From the NCBI GenBank assembly GCA_034401795.1, contig CM067373.1, forward strand, positions 93,782,112 to 93,846,111: 64,000 nt of DNA, written 5' to 3'. Every line of letters begins with the position of its first letter. Positions within the stretch are counted from its first letter, which is position 1. A program made the position numbers and the translations under genes. This DNA comes from Chaetoderma sp. LZ-2023a (Eukaryota > Mollusca > Caudofoveata > Chaetodermatida > Chaetodermatidae). Below, piece by piece: positions 44,653 to 56,670 of the stretch. The notes beneath the pieces were generated by a model that saw nothing but the letters and a program-made list of their open reading frames with translations, was not told where the DNA came from and searched no databases.

Positions 44653-46177
44653 ACTGCGGTCAGGTCGAGCTTGCGCTGCGACTCCACTAGTCGCCGCTTG
44701 ATTTTCCAGCAACTCCCAGCGACCGATTTAGTCTCCGACAGGTTTGACCTGAGCGTACCTGCGATCACTTTACTCCCGATCGCCGTCAATCGCCGTCCAA
44801 AAAAATCTCAAATCGCTGGAGTAGAGCGCGTTCTACTTCTACAATCGGTAGCCGTCAATCACCGGCCAGTTAATATCGACATGAGTGTAATTACGATTGT
44901 CGGCAACTGAATTATCGGCAGTAGCCAATCAGTACACAGAAACTGATGGATAACAGAGTCTGTCATTACAGTGATAGAATTTCAAAAATCGTCTTTTTAT
45001 GGTCAGCAAATGAGAAAATTAAACAACATTGCACAATTAAAGGGTTAATTACTTAAAGCAATGCCAGGAGAGTATTTAATTCAAGCGCAGTCTCATAATT
45101 CATAGATCATATCTGGCAATCAAACATCTGAAGGCGTCACTAAAGGTTTGACTTTTATAGACATAGTTTGAATGTGAAGTCTTTTCGCATAATATTATAT
45201 TTACCATGTCTGTAAGGAAAATCAAACTATTTTAGCAGATAATTTTTATATCCGAAATGGATTTCTAAAGGTTGGTCATGTTCTTGTTTTTTTACTGATC
45301 CTCATTTAGTTCTCTTCCAATCTCGATGAAACGTCAGACACCTATTCTAGGGAGCTGTACACACATCCGTGGTGAGCCCGTTTTTCGATTCACTGCCCTG
45401 CTTGTTATTAGTACGGCGCCACACCCTTAAATTTGTTAATCGTTACTCCTCTGTTAATAAGAAATGTAGCTTGATTAAAGTTGATGGGAATATTCTATTG
45501 GTAACTCTTGATATAATTATTTTTCGATTCACTACCTGCTGTGTTTTACTAGGGTGTCCACTCTTAAAATATAAAATCTATATAAATCTATATCTAAAAT
45601 CTCTATAAAATTTAAAATCTATATACAATTTGTGGAACGTTTCGGAATGTCTCGTGAACGGTTTTTTCTATTTATTTTTAATTCCTGCGTTTTTGCTGAA
45701 AATTTGTATACATGAGCATAGTTTTATTAACCTCAACCACCATGGATACGTATTAGCAGAAGACATGATCTACAATTTAAAGCAACTAGCAAAAGGAAAA
45801 TACATAATTACCATATGAAAGGAAACTATCCTTTTTTCTTTATCACATGTGTATTTAAGGCAGGATGCAGAACAGATTATCTAATGATTTGTTGGATACA
45901 CGGGATACAATAGACCTAATCAAAGTTTTAAGGAGATAATGTACAACAAACATATATTGCAAAAATGAAAGGTCATTTCAAAATAATTACATGACCTGTT
46001 AATTCATGCTGCGTTTCCAGTTGACATAAGCGCGTGTACGACTTGGAAACGGGCAGCGCAAGTATTTGCCGATAGTTGTAAGTAATCGAATCGTAAGAGA
46101 CACAAGCGCAAATTTTATAGTCAGTTACCGACAGTTCTAGCGCAGCGCAGTTCATCTTAGCTCGACCTCGCCGCAGC
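44653..46177. mobile_element. Candidate DNA transposon defined by inverted ends
   Basis: AACTGCGGTCAGGTCGAGCT at 44653 and, on the opposite strand, AGCTGCGGCGAGGTCGAGCT ending at 46177 share about 17 of 20 bases. Subterminal GTCGC/GCGAC-like motifs and CGATTGTCGGCAACTGA near 44900 resemble AACTGTCGGTAACTGACTAT near 46120. There is no transposase inside. A short direct repeat (TTTTCGATTCACT) occurs at 45382 and 45523. Confidence 0.35.
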
Positions 46178-46516
46178 TTTATGCATACATTATACTGTAC
46201 ATGTTAACCGTTATTCATATCATTATATTGCCTGGATCACACAAACGTGGCGCGACGCAGCGGAGCACGAGACTACTGGGCGACGTGATGAGACACACGT
46301 GTACGCTTGTGACAGACATGCGCGGCTACGGTACATTATGTAATCGACGAGATGATTAGCTAAATTATTGGCACGTAAAACAGAAATGTGTCATTGCCTG
46401 ACTGGTTAATTCGTCCCTGCGACAAGGAGAAAATTCGCTAATTTTTTATTTTTATGTACCAATTTTCAATTTCGATTTTATTGCGTAAAACCATACAGCA
46501 TGGTGTCTGCGTACGT

Positions 46517-46639
<123 letters not shown>

Positions 46640-46744
46640 AAAAAAAACATAAAATACACACGCATTAACAATATATACACAATGTAACAGTCAGCATATC
46701 TACAAAACAGGATAGGTGGAAAGATACAATGTATTAAGTCATGG

Positions 46745-47480
46745 TCACAGAGGCCTATCCGAATGCATGGGATCAATAGTTGTAGAATGTTGTTTTAGCA
46801 CACATGCATGGACAAAGGGTAGAACCAGTTCAGCGATTTCTGTATCGCCGTTATTGCAGGACATCAGGAACACAAACTTTTCATCATAAATTAAAGATGG
46901 GAAGTCGCAAAAGGAGCCGAGTGCATTGAAGGGGTTTCTGTCTTTCATAGTCATACGCAGAACAATGCAGGATAAAGTGCTTCTCGTCTTCAATACACTC
47001 TTGATACGCACATCTTGCATATCCTGCGTTCAAGTTGTACCTTTAGGTCCTAGTTCAATCGCCAGACTGTGTGCACTAACTAAGTTTCGTGAAATCCTTA
47101 CGTATTAAGAGATTTCGAGAATTAATCAGATAGTTCTCCATCGCAAAGTTAAACTTGAACAATTCATAAGTGCGTAATTTAACATTTATGTTTAGAAGGT
47201 TATCTTTCCAAACGTCTACATATTTGGACTGCATCAAAAGTTTAAATTTCTTAACATCAGATTCCGTATGACCAACAAGCGTGTTATCCCACGTATAGTC
47301 GACACCAAAATAGGTACACAGTTCGCTGATGATGAAAGGCCAATTACAATTACTCGATATATTAGAATAGGATTCACAATACGATATGCGGACTATGGAA
47401 GTATTATCAAGTGCACAAAGCCTGCGCCAATATTTCATTGCAAGCGCCAAACAGGATATAAGGAGCGTATGATGACCCAA
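46745..47480 (-). pseudogene. LINE ORF2 C-terminal region
   Basis: The frame 47480-47076 (SKYVDVWKDNLLNINVKLRT) is followed, in another frame, by a C-x4-C-x-EDEKHFILHC-type block near 47000. Such Cys/His clusters end the ORF2 of several LINE clades. Two frames are needed to read it. Confidence 0.55.
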
Positions 47481-47816
47481 TTCGCCGCAGACTGCATCAT
47501 TGGTTGCATTTCTACGAACACCAAGTATGTATTTTCAAAATTTCACAACAACCCTTTCTGCTGGTAGATTATCGCAGATTGTTTTAAAGCCATGAGTTCT
47601 AAGACCTTTAACAAAATATGGGTCCCAAGCTTCGCATCCGTACATTAAAATAGGGGAAATCAATCGCTTGAATAGTACAAGTCCCGTAAATATGTTGGTC
47701 CTAACGTTAAATTGCCTTAGTTTGAAAATAGCTTTAGTTGCTTGCTCGCAAAGGCGTTTGCAAGGTCTTTTAAAGTTACCAGAAGCAACAAGTGCTATAC
47801 CCAGGTACCAATAAGT

Positions 47817-49101
47817 CTAGACTATTTCAATAATATTACCGTTGTATGTAAACAGATAATTGTTAGTTTTTGCAAAATTAACAACCCGGCCCCATTTATC
47901 ACAATATGCACTTAGATTATTGAGTGCCGTTTGGAGCCCGGTATGTGATTTAGACAGTAATACAAGGTCGTCAGCGTAAATGGGGCAATTGGTAGTTATG
48001 TTATCTAGCGCGACTGGGTCACACTGCTGAGTAAAAATGTTGGGCAGGTCACGAATATACATATTAAATAAAAGTGGGCTTAATACACAAACCTGTTTAA
48101 GCCCAACGCTAGACGGGAAAGGTTTACTGTGGTAATTTTGAAGCTTTATGGAATATGAAACTCCGGACTACGTGCTCTGTAGTGTATTTAAAAAGTTACC
48201 ACCTATTCCGGATAATAGTAATTTATATAAGAGAGCGTTCCTGGAGACAGAGTTAAAAGTAGATTTAAAATCCACGAAACAGCAATATTAATATTGTTTA
48301 GATGATTTGGCATACCGTTCAATCAAGGTCTTTAAAGCATAAATATGATCAGCGGCGCGGCTGTTCTTTTTAAATCCAATTTGTGAATCTGGTAGCATTT
48401 ATGCTCAGTAGAAAAATGGTAGCGTCTACTATATAAAATACTGCAGAACAGTTTGCATAATTTGCTGCCGACTGCAATACCTCGATAGTTACCAGCAACA
48501 TGTTTATCTCCCTTTTTGTATAACGCCAGGCCTCAGGGAAAGCACCATTAATAAGTATATTCTTAACAATCCTACATATAATAGGAGTCAGTTGGTGCTG
48601 TCCGACTTTTAGCATTTCATTCAAAATGACGTCAGGACCTGAGGACTTGCCATTTTTCAGCTTTGAGATTGACGCAATGACTTCATTTACAGTAATTGAT
48701 TTGTTTAGTTCATTAAAAATTGTGTTCTTATTAGATGCAAGGTAGTCATCCATAAAACTGTCGAATTCAATATTTATTAACATGTTGTTGTTGGTAAGTT
48801 GGATGAAATATGAGGTCCATTCTGCCATTGGGACAGGATTTTGAACAACAGTTTCCGATCCTTTAAGCTTATTAAACAATTTCCAGAAAGATTGAGGGTT
48901 ACGATCATGCAATGTTTCGAGCGGATTCAAAATACCTTGCTGAAATCGAATTTTCTTACGCTTTATAAGCTTCTTGTATTTAGAACAAGTTGATGGGAGT
49001 TCTTGAAGAAGCTGTGGAGAGAATGGGTTAACACAAACTTTGCTGCTAATTAATTTGAGCTTCTTCTCTTCTTCAGCACAATACAGTCTGGTCCGAACCA
49101 T
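47817..49101 (-). pseudogene. LINE ORF2 linker and reverse transcriptase
   Basis: At 49101-48540: linker (FWKLFNKLKG, about 48880), then SISKLKNGKSSGPDVILNEML, the RT entry block, and GAFPEAWR. At 48062-47817: CPIYADDLVLLSKS with the YADD catalytic pair. The stretch between, with the GxxxLxP region, is broken by stops. RT would prime at nicked target DNA. Confidence 0.7.
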
Positions 49102-49240
49102 TTATTGGTCTTATTCTTGTCTGGTTTTAAGAGAGCTGATGGCCAAGTGACTGGTAGTATCATGGGCCAGGTCAATACTAGCAAGTTTTTGGATGTCCGA
49201 TTTGGTAGTCGAGTTTTCTAGCGCATATGCAAATTTGATG

Positions 49241-49930
49241 TCATCGCCATGTCACCACCTGAACGCAGGAATAAATGTAATAACATGCAGTATATGAAAA
49301 TATGTTATATGCCCCATGAATGCTGGGGGAAGTCAGCATGTAATCAATTGCGCTGCGCTTGCCCCTATGACCATAACATGTACATTGACCCAGGTGGTCG
49401 CCCACAGTCCTACCATTAAGAATCCGGAGGCCAGCGGATCTGCAAAGCTGAAGGGCTTTCTTTCCGTGACTATCTACTGGGTCGAGACCAAGATTGTTTC
49501 TGAAAGTATGGACATCTCTTGGGTTATTCAGGTCTGCCAATAGCTCACGTGCTAGAGGGATGCCAGCATCAAAACACTAGTCAGCTTCTAGCTAAGTGCT
49601 GGCTTAAAATCGTCGCAAACCAAACAGGGGCCTAATTTTGAATACCTAGCCAAGTCATTCTCTAAGGTATCAAAGATGTCATCACTGGCAGAGGGGGACG
49701 CCGGACTGACGTACACCACTGGGATGTAGACATCTTGATCTTTGTGTAATAGCCAGATAGTGACAGCGAATCAGCCTTACTACAGTGTATTTCGGTCAAG
49801 CAAATGATGTCCATTCTAGAAAGTGACGCGCAAAGATCAGCATTGGTCAATTTGCAGATCCGCTGACCACCAACACGTTTAAAAGCGCCATCTATGTTTC
49901 AATAGGCCAAGGAAACATTATTAAGATGTT
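49241..49930 (-). pseudogene. LINE ORF2 endonuclease
   Basis: EEP-type endonuclease fragments: VGGQRICKLTNAD then MDIICLTEIHC with the catalytic Glu (about 49790), and a C-terminal part with GRTVGDHLGQCT and RSAIDYMLTS, the Asp before the final catalytic His region (about 49330). Frames change near 49650. Confidence 0.65.
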
Positions 49931-50730
49931 TCATTTTAACAGGGATATTGTGACCAAAATCAAGAATGAGCTAGCAATGTGTGTAAAATCAAATGTGTAA
50001 GTAAGAAATAAAAGTTGTAAAAATAAAATAAAATTGTCCACATCTTAGCGGCGACTTGCCTTTGCAGCACGTCTACCGATGATAGGCGATACAAGTAACT
50101 CCGCTATCACCAAGGCAACATCTATGTAATACATAGTAATAATAATAAGAATATCAGTTTCTTCATATGACCGCCTGTATTTAGTGGCCATATTTATAGG
50201 TGCCTGAAGTTATTAGGTGTGGGAATGTATAATAAAAGTCAGTTTGTATAAGTTAAAATATCAATTGTTAAAAAAATTTGCAAAGTTATGTATTATTAAC
50301 AAACATGAGGGTCACGTACGCTCATACGCACACACGCGCACAAACAGACGCACAAATATGCGCACGCGCACTCGTACTGTCGATCTCCTCTACAGCAACC
50401 TCTGTCTCGGTGTCCAAACGACGGCGGCACCCCGAGGCGGATGGCCCCAAGACCATCCGACTTAAGGACCCACTATTCGCTGGCACCAAAAGTTATGCAC
50501 ATTTGAAGAATGAGATGTATACAGATACATTCTATTCTTCTGTGACCAGACAGTTGTCGCTATAGGCAGGCTCAACCGCGTAAGGCATGAGTAGTTGCCG
50601 GCGCGCAAACATAGGAGGCATACGTACCACTAATATGTTTTGTTAACAATCTGAACAGTAATGCTAAATTAAATCATTTATAGAGTCACACATAATTTAA
50701 ATGAGGCTTTATGTCTATCTTAGGTGCATT

Positions 50731-50970
50731 TTAACCCTTTAATGTCTAAATTCGGTAAAGAAAATCAATACATTTTCTTATTGAATGTTAATTTGCAGAT
50801 CAAGAGAAGACTACTTCCGAAAATCCACCACTGGAATGGCTGGCTCGGTTACCAAGCCAGTCATTTCTGTGGTAAATTTTCAAAATCAGCCCTCTCTTGG
50901 CCTGCACATGGACATTTCTCAAGACCACTGCAGAGACCGGGTTTGGCCGGCTTCGTCATGAAAGGGTTAA
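50731..50970. mobile_element. piggyBac-like MITE, complete
   Basis: TTAACCCTTTAATG at the left and CATGAAAGGGTTAA at the right: an inverted terminal repeat of about 13 bp flanked by TTAA, the piggyBac target. An internal hairpin (CCACTGGAATGGCTGGCT / AGCCAGTCATTTCTGTGG) lies at 50828-50874. 240 bp, no ORF. Confidence 0.75.
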
Positions 50971-50992
50971 TTCACTCATGCATACGCGTTTA

Positions 50993-52468
50993 TCATTTTC
51001 TTAAGGAGTGATAGGCCCGCATCATATATTTGAACAATGATGGCATATTAGGTTCAATATTACTACTTGGTGCAGGTCGCGTATGGTTATGAGGGTGAGC
51101 TGCTAATTCGTCGCTGTTTTGTCTCTGCGCACGACCGTGATATAGTATCATGGCAGATGCACGTTTGGCACGTAAAAAGTTAGTGCTGCGCTGATTTGTC
51201 TGATTAGTTTGATCACGCTGACCGCGGGAGTGTCTTGTGCCATTTGTCTGGTACTCATTATAAGCCGTTAGACCGAGTATGGGATTTACTATGCGTTTAA
51301 AGTTTCTAATCAGACGAGTCAAACCTATCTTTGTGAGGTGGACCCGTCCCTCGCCTATAACTCTTTATCAATGACGTGTAGTGAATCATGGGAAACTGCT
51401 GGCACGTCAAGTGTGTCCAGGAATTTGTTGAACAGTTCCACCTTCCGGTTGTAATTCTCAGACAATGATACGGATTCAAGAGAACGTGGTAAGGCATGTG
51501 CCATGCAGATAACAGCATCTGGTATACGCCGATTGCACAGCGATAACAGGTTCACAAACGCCCACAGATTGATTGGCGATGCCGTTGTCAGCCACTTGGA
51601 AAACGACACACTTGGCCTTGATGTTGTTGTTACGTACAAAGTTCAACGCGCCATACATGGTTTTTTCTGATAGGCTAACTGTATGACACTTTTTGTACCT
51701 GTATATTTTATCACTTTGAATACGACTCACATGAGAATTGCCGACGATGAGAAGGTCACACTGATAGTCATTGTTCGACGTTGGCTTACCGCGTGGAGGG
51801 TTTGCATGTTCCGGATCCATATGTGTCGAAATTCCTTCGAACCTGTTAGGGTGTTGGAAGCTGGACGAGGCACTAGCGGATAGGATGTGAGACTGACGAT
51901 TAGCTCTAGCATGATGAGTGTCCACAGTAACAATATTGTTAGTCTCATGACGACCTTGCTGCGTGATGCTTGAGAGGTCATACTTAAACCCACCTATATC
52001 AGAGTGGCAATTTGAGACATCTTTTTGTACTTTAGACCTTTGAACAGACATTTCAGTAACAGTTTGTTTTATATTGTTCACTGCTTTCGAGAGTAAACTA
52101 TTGACGCCACTAGCTTTCTCACATAAGACATGTAATTGTACGTTTTTTGCCAAAGCCGTGTGCAGCTCCTCTGTCAACTTACGTTTATCTATTTGCAAGG
52201 CTGTGCACATAGCTTCACCGTTGGCCAATGATGACTTTAATTGTACGCAACATTTGCAAGCATCTGCATTATTACCAGTCTGAGAATTAGCCAAGGACAA
52301 TAATGATACCTCAAGAGTGCGGGTGCGTTTACATGTAGAGTTAAGTTGATGTTGTAATTCACGATTTTCTTGTTTTACACAAACGAGTTCTTTATTAGAG
52401 AGTTCTGTCCGTAGACATTCATTTTCCTGGGATGATCGCAGATGTTTGTCCACCAGCTTATCTTCCAT
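50993..52468 (-). pseudogene. LINE ORF1, coiled coil plus SGNH-like domain
   Basis: The main frame, 52468 to 51476, has about 130 residues of heptad-like sequence (KQENRELQHQLNST) including a CKCC cluster, then a Ser/His/Asn-rich linker, then CDLLIVGNSHVSRI, the GxSH block of SGNH/GDSL-like hydrolases. The fold continues in the next frame (51639-51355: VNLLSLCNRRIPDAVICMAH, IDKEL) and a third frame (51322-50993), so two frameshifts. ORF1 proteins of several LINE clades carry such esterase-like domains; they bind RNA and aid retrotransposition. Confidence 0.65.
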
Positions 52469-52698
52469 GTCACGAATGGCAGACTGAAAGTTGCTTACTT
52501 GTTTCAGTTGCTGCAGTTTCCATTAAGGTGGACAGCAACAGATTATGTTTTATTGAGTCGACGCTCGGCAGTTTATATGCGTCGTTAGTGCCACAGTGTA
52601 TTGAAACGCTTGCGAACACTGGATGTTTGACAGTTCGTTCTTCAGATGACTCGATGGAACAAATCGTCTGAATACCATTTTTGCTTAGGTCCTCTTGA

Positions 52699-52708
52699 GC
52701 GTGTGAGC

Positions 52709-52779
<71 letters not shown>

Positions 52780-52860
52780 CGTTATTTATTGAGGCTAGCA
52801 CTTCAAGTACACGGCCTGATCTAGCAGAGGCCCTCATTAACATATATACAAATGTATTTA
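52699..52860 (-). mobile_element. LINE 3' end with (ATT)n tail
   Basis: Read on the - strand: GAGGGCCTCTGCTAGATCAG, then CTCAATAAATAACG and about 25 ATT units ending at 52708. The structure parallels the 3' end of the LINE at 58529-63645 (GAGGGCATCTGGGAGAGCAG, CTCAATAAAGAATG, ATTn), so it is the tail of a related copy, truncated 5'. Confidence 0.65.
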
Positions 52861-52969
52861 TTTTTATTTTTTATATATATAATATGTACAAATTTATACA
52901 TCTATGTACAGACAAGGAACTTAGGGAATGTATTTCTTATAATCATATAATATTCTGAATGTATTAAGA

Positions 52970-53045
52970 GTAATTTGAACAAAAGCTACTGATGCTTTCA
53001 ACAGCAGCAAACTTCCAGTCAAATTAGCATTGATATATTCAGCAT
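52970..53045 (+). repeat. Foldback MITE fragment
   Basis: Hairpin remnant only: TTTCAACAGCAGCAAACTTC and CAGTCAAATTAGCA. Confidence 0.5.
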
Positions 53046-53255
53046 TGTAAAGTAAATTCCTTTCTTTTCTGCTGAAATGCTTTGGAATCAATGCAAGAAA
53101 TAGAAATAACGATATTTTTATGTGCTAAAATATAGAAACTAATTCTCAATTTCGTAGACAAATACAACTAAGCACATTATAACATACGATTATACATATA
53201 TACAGAAACAATAGATTTAGTAGAATTATTATCATTACCCACGCCGTCGAGTGTC

Positions 53256-53500
53256 TTAACCCTTTAGTGACTAAATTTGACAGGAAAACCTCGATTAGGT
53301 CTATCTATTGTGAAATGTCCGTTTCCAGAACAAGACAACGCCATTCTTGGAAATTTACCACCGGAAAGACTGGCTCGATAATCGCGCCTATCATTCCTGT
53401 CATAAATTTTCAAAAATAGTCCTCTGTACTGCAAATGGTCATTTCTCTAGCCGATTTTATGGACTTGTTTCTAGGCTTGTGCATTTATGGGTCAAAGAGC
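53256..53500. mobile_element. piggyBac-like MITE, diverged
   Basis: TTAACCCTTTAGTGAC at the left; internal hairpin (AAATTTACCACCGGAAAGAC to its complement) at 53348-53412; right end weak. Confidence 0.6.
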
Positions 53501-53769
53501 GGAAGAATCACCAAATTTGACATAGCACTTCATAATGTAGGATAAAATCAGAAGGTTCAATCGAAGGTTTGTATCTTAAAGGTTAATTAGGCATATATAG
53601 TTTACTGAAATTAAGAACTCACCAAAGCACATGCACTCCCAATCACACACACTCACTTCCACACGCACATAAACTCATGTACATACACTCCCGTGGGTTT
53701 ACATCCAATATAGTAGGTCTACGCCAACATCTAACCATTTCAATATTATATAACGGTAGTTAAATTAGC

Positions 53770-53812
53770 GAGCGAGCGGCGAGCGCGCGAGCGAGCGAGC
53801 GAGCGAGCGAGC

Positions 53813-53887
<75 letters not shown>

Positions 53888-53888
53888 G

Positions 53889-53922
<34 letters not shown>

Positions 53923-53935
53923 TACAAACGAGAGA
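53770..53935. repeat. (GCGA)n(GA)n microsatellite
   Basis: About 11 GCGA-type units then about 60 GA units with small interruptions. Confidence 0.95.
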
Positions 53936-54004
53936 ACCGTTATAAATGATAACACAAAGAACTATAGCATTACATTGCTTTGCTCGAAAATGACCATATG
54001 CAGA

Positions 54005-54520
54005 CCAAAAGAACACTCCTCCTGAAAATGTATCACCAGAATGACAGGCTCAGTCAGTGAACCAGTCATTCCAGTGGTAAACCCACAAGAGCAGTTGACC
54101 GTCGGTCCGCAGATGGACACTTCCCAACAGTCAATGCTCTGGAGTGTGTTCTAACTGTCTTTAAAGCAGACATTAATTTAATTCAGATGATTATAACTAA
54201 ACAATTGTTAAATATAATTTAATAGAAGATGTGTATTTGTAGACTAGGAGAAGACTCTTCTCGAAGATTCATCACTGCAACGACAAGCCCTCGAAAACAG
54301 TTGACTCCTGGCCAGCAGGTGGACATTTTGTTCAACATATTGCTAGCCTAACGGGATATACACATTATAACTGTTCTCAGTGATTTTAATTTGCAGTTAT
54401 AACTAGGTTGTTATTACTAATTATCAGGACTATTGTTCCGATGCCCATTTGCGGGTCTGGGAGAAGTGTTTCCGAGAATTGGACACCGGAATGACTGTAT
54501 CGCATACTGGAGGAGGGCTC
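54005..54520. mobile_element. Three piggyBac-like MITE fragments
   Basis: Pieces at 54018-54140 (AATGACAGGCTCAGTCAGTG), 54248-54350 (GGAGAAGACTCTTCTCGAAG) and 54431-54520 (GGGAGAAGTGTTTCCGAGAA, CACCGGAATGACTG). The last runs into the RNase H1 copy. Confidence 0.5.
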
Positions 54521-55078
54521 TGAGTTTGTATGTATTATGTATACTCTGTCAGATTTAACACATAATTGTTTAATGTTCGAACTGACCGCTTGTTCAAGCT
54601 CTATTATTGCGCCGTAAAGCTCGGCACGGTTAATTGTTTGTTGAATGCCATCTACGGGTAACGGGGCTCCAATGTTGTCAGGGTCATTTTTGCTCCAGAA
54701 AACACCGTACCCACCCCTCGCACCACTCTCTCCATTGTCCAGGCAAGCGCCATCGACGGACATGGTGGGGATATCAGTGGTCAAATCACGTTTAGACAGG
54801 TGGGGTGGTTGGCAGATTGGCGGGATATTTAAGTTACGTGAGTTACACTATGTTGTAAGTTTGGCTGGTTATCTGTCCCTGGCGAACACCGAGATTTCTT
54901 CGTGCGTTATTTCAGCTTCGTTCGTGAAGCGGACAGCATCTTCTAACGAACAGAAACTTTGATATTTGGCACCTGCACATTTGTCGACAGAGTCTTTGCA
55001 GGCTAACCAGTCAGTAAAAATACCGGGCTTAAAACCCTTACCAACGGCGTAGTACTTAGTTTTCTTGTTGTCCCCCAT
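54520..55078 (-). pseudogene. RNase H1 copy, truncated
   Basis: From ATG at 55078 comes an RNase H1 N-terminal hybrid-binding domain (KYYAVGKGFKPGIFTDW, then GAKYQSF and a SLEDAVRF helix). Then, in the same frame after two stops (TAA at 54869, TAG 18 bases on), a linker and the catalytic domain start: SVDGACLDNGESGARGGYGV (first Asp), NRAELYGAI (Glu), VKSD (second Asp). The C-terminal third is replaced by MITE sequence from about 54540. The cell enzyme removes RNA from RNA:DNA hybrids. This copy cannot be functional. A 42-nt intron in phase 0 could remove both stops, but that is unusually short. A processed or transposon-borne origin is possible. Confidence 0.7.
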
Positions 55079-55301
55079 GTCAATCGCTATGCAGGACGAG
55101 GCAGTTTAAGTGATTGAGTAATAATAGTGAACGTACTCACGGGCTTGCTGGTATAAATTCCAATACTGAGTTCCACTCACGAAATCACATACAAACTTGA
55201 AATTATCAAAGTTTAAACCTACCTTACTTACTTACTTATCATATACTACCTTGATAGGCCACTTAGCCCGTAGGTAGATAATACAGTAAACGCATTGCAC
55301 C

Positions 55302-56670
55302 TTATAAGTTTCTAAGATAGGCAATGTTTACTGCAGAGCACCTGTTGTGCATAGGTGCTTGTATATACCAAAAGGTAGTCCAATATATATCTAATTGGTT
55401 TTTAAAGCTATTTAAGCTTGGGGAATTTACGACAATTTCAGGTAGCCCATTCCAGTTGTTGGTGATACGAGTTGAAAAGAAATGCTGTCTTATGGTTTTA
55501 TTTGCCAGCTTTTTGGATAATTTCAGGCTATGGGTTTTGGCTTTGTTATCTAATTCAAGATACTGGCTTTGAATATTATAAATATTATGTAGATGTTTGT
55601 ATGATTCAATCATATCCCCCCTTGCACGTCGATAGTATAATGATTGGAGCTTCAAATGTTTAAGTCTATCAGGATAGCTGCGAGATCTTAAATAAGGCAC
55701 CATTTTTGTTGCTCTTCTTTGTACAGATTCGAGGGTTTCACAATCTTTAATGAACATGGGGCACCATGCGCCATTGCCATATTCCAGGATTGGCCTTACA
55801 AGCGAAGTGTACAATTTTACTAACGTTGGTGCATCCAAATAGGTATAAGATCCTAAAATTGTGTTATCCTTATTTGCCTGTGTCCTACAATGTTCACTAA
55901 ATTTCAGCTGATTATCAATGTTAATACCGAGATCCTTAACGACAATATCGTCATTTAGTTTGACTTGTGTACCCCCTTTGTTTGCATAATATGGATACTT
56001 CTTGTTATTTGATCCTAAATGCATTACACTACACTTTTCTGGATTTAAAAGAATTTGCCATGTGCAACACCAATCTTCTATATTGTTCAGATCATCTTGA
56101 AGTTCTGATGCATCTGTTATGGAGCGTATTTCTCTATGAATGTTTGTATCATCTGCAAACATGTGAATGGGTGAGTTTATATTTTCATGCAGGTCATTTA
56201 CATAACAAATGAAAGGAAGTGGGCCCAGAACACTACCCTGAGGGACCCCACTGAGAACTTGCGCTACTTTAGAGTGTGTACCATTTACTACCACTAGTTG
56301 TTTTCTATTACATAAGAACCCTCTTATCCAATTTAAGACCATTCCCTGAATACCATATTTCTCAAGTTTGAGTAGAAGTCGCTCGTGTGGTACAGTGTCG
56401 AATGCCTTAGAAAAATCTAAAGAGAGAGCATCAATCTGCCCGTTATGATCTAAGACATCTGTCCAAATATCTAGAATGGAAATGAGTTGTGTGACACATG
56501 AGCGCCCCCTAATAAATCTATGCTGGTCTTTAGTTATCAGATTGTTAGTTTCCAAATGGGTTACTAAATGGTCTTTTATTAGAGATTCCAGTATTTTACA
56601 CACAACTGATGTCAGACTAATAGGACGATAATTGTTTGCGGAATGCCTATCACCTTTTTTAAATAAAGGC
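55302..56670 (-). CDS. LINE reverse transcriptase, C-terminal portion
   Basis: Intact frame of about 455 codons after the hAT insertion: PLFKKGDRHSANNYRPISLT, IRGRSCVTQL, DALSLDFSKAFDTVPHERLL with the first catalytic Asp, [29 protein letters not shown] with the FADD pair, KDLGINIDNQLKFSEH, and the ...SVQRRATK thumb region to a C-terminus without extra domain. It resembles CR1/Jockey-group RTs. Complete motifs and no stops show the copy was young when hit by the hAT. The first 50 codons of the wider frame (56819-56670) are hAT sequence. Confidence 0.8.

Larger units (their letters stand above)
46745..52690 (-). mobile_element. Long non-LTR retrotransposon, near full-length, decayed
   Basis: On the - strand: ORF1 with coiled coil and SGNH-like domain (52468-50993), spacer, ORF2 endonuclease (49930-49241), linker and RT (49101-47817), and a C-terminal region ending in a Cys/His block (47020-46745: CAYQECIEDEKHFILHCSAY). 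About 5.9 kb. A piggyBac-like MITE (50731-50970) lies between ORF1 and ORF2. Many frameshifts and stops. Its 5' end abuts the (ATT)n tail of another LINE end at 52708. Confidence 0.75.
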
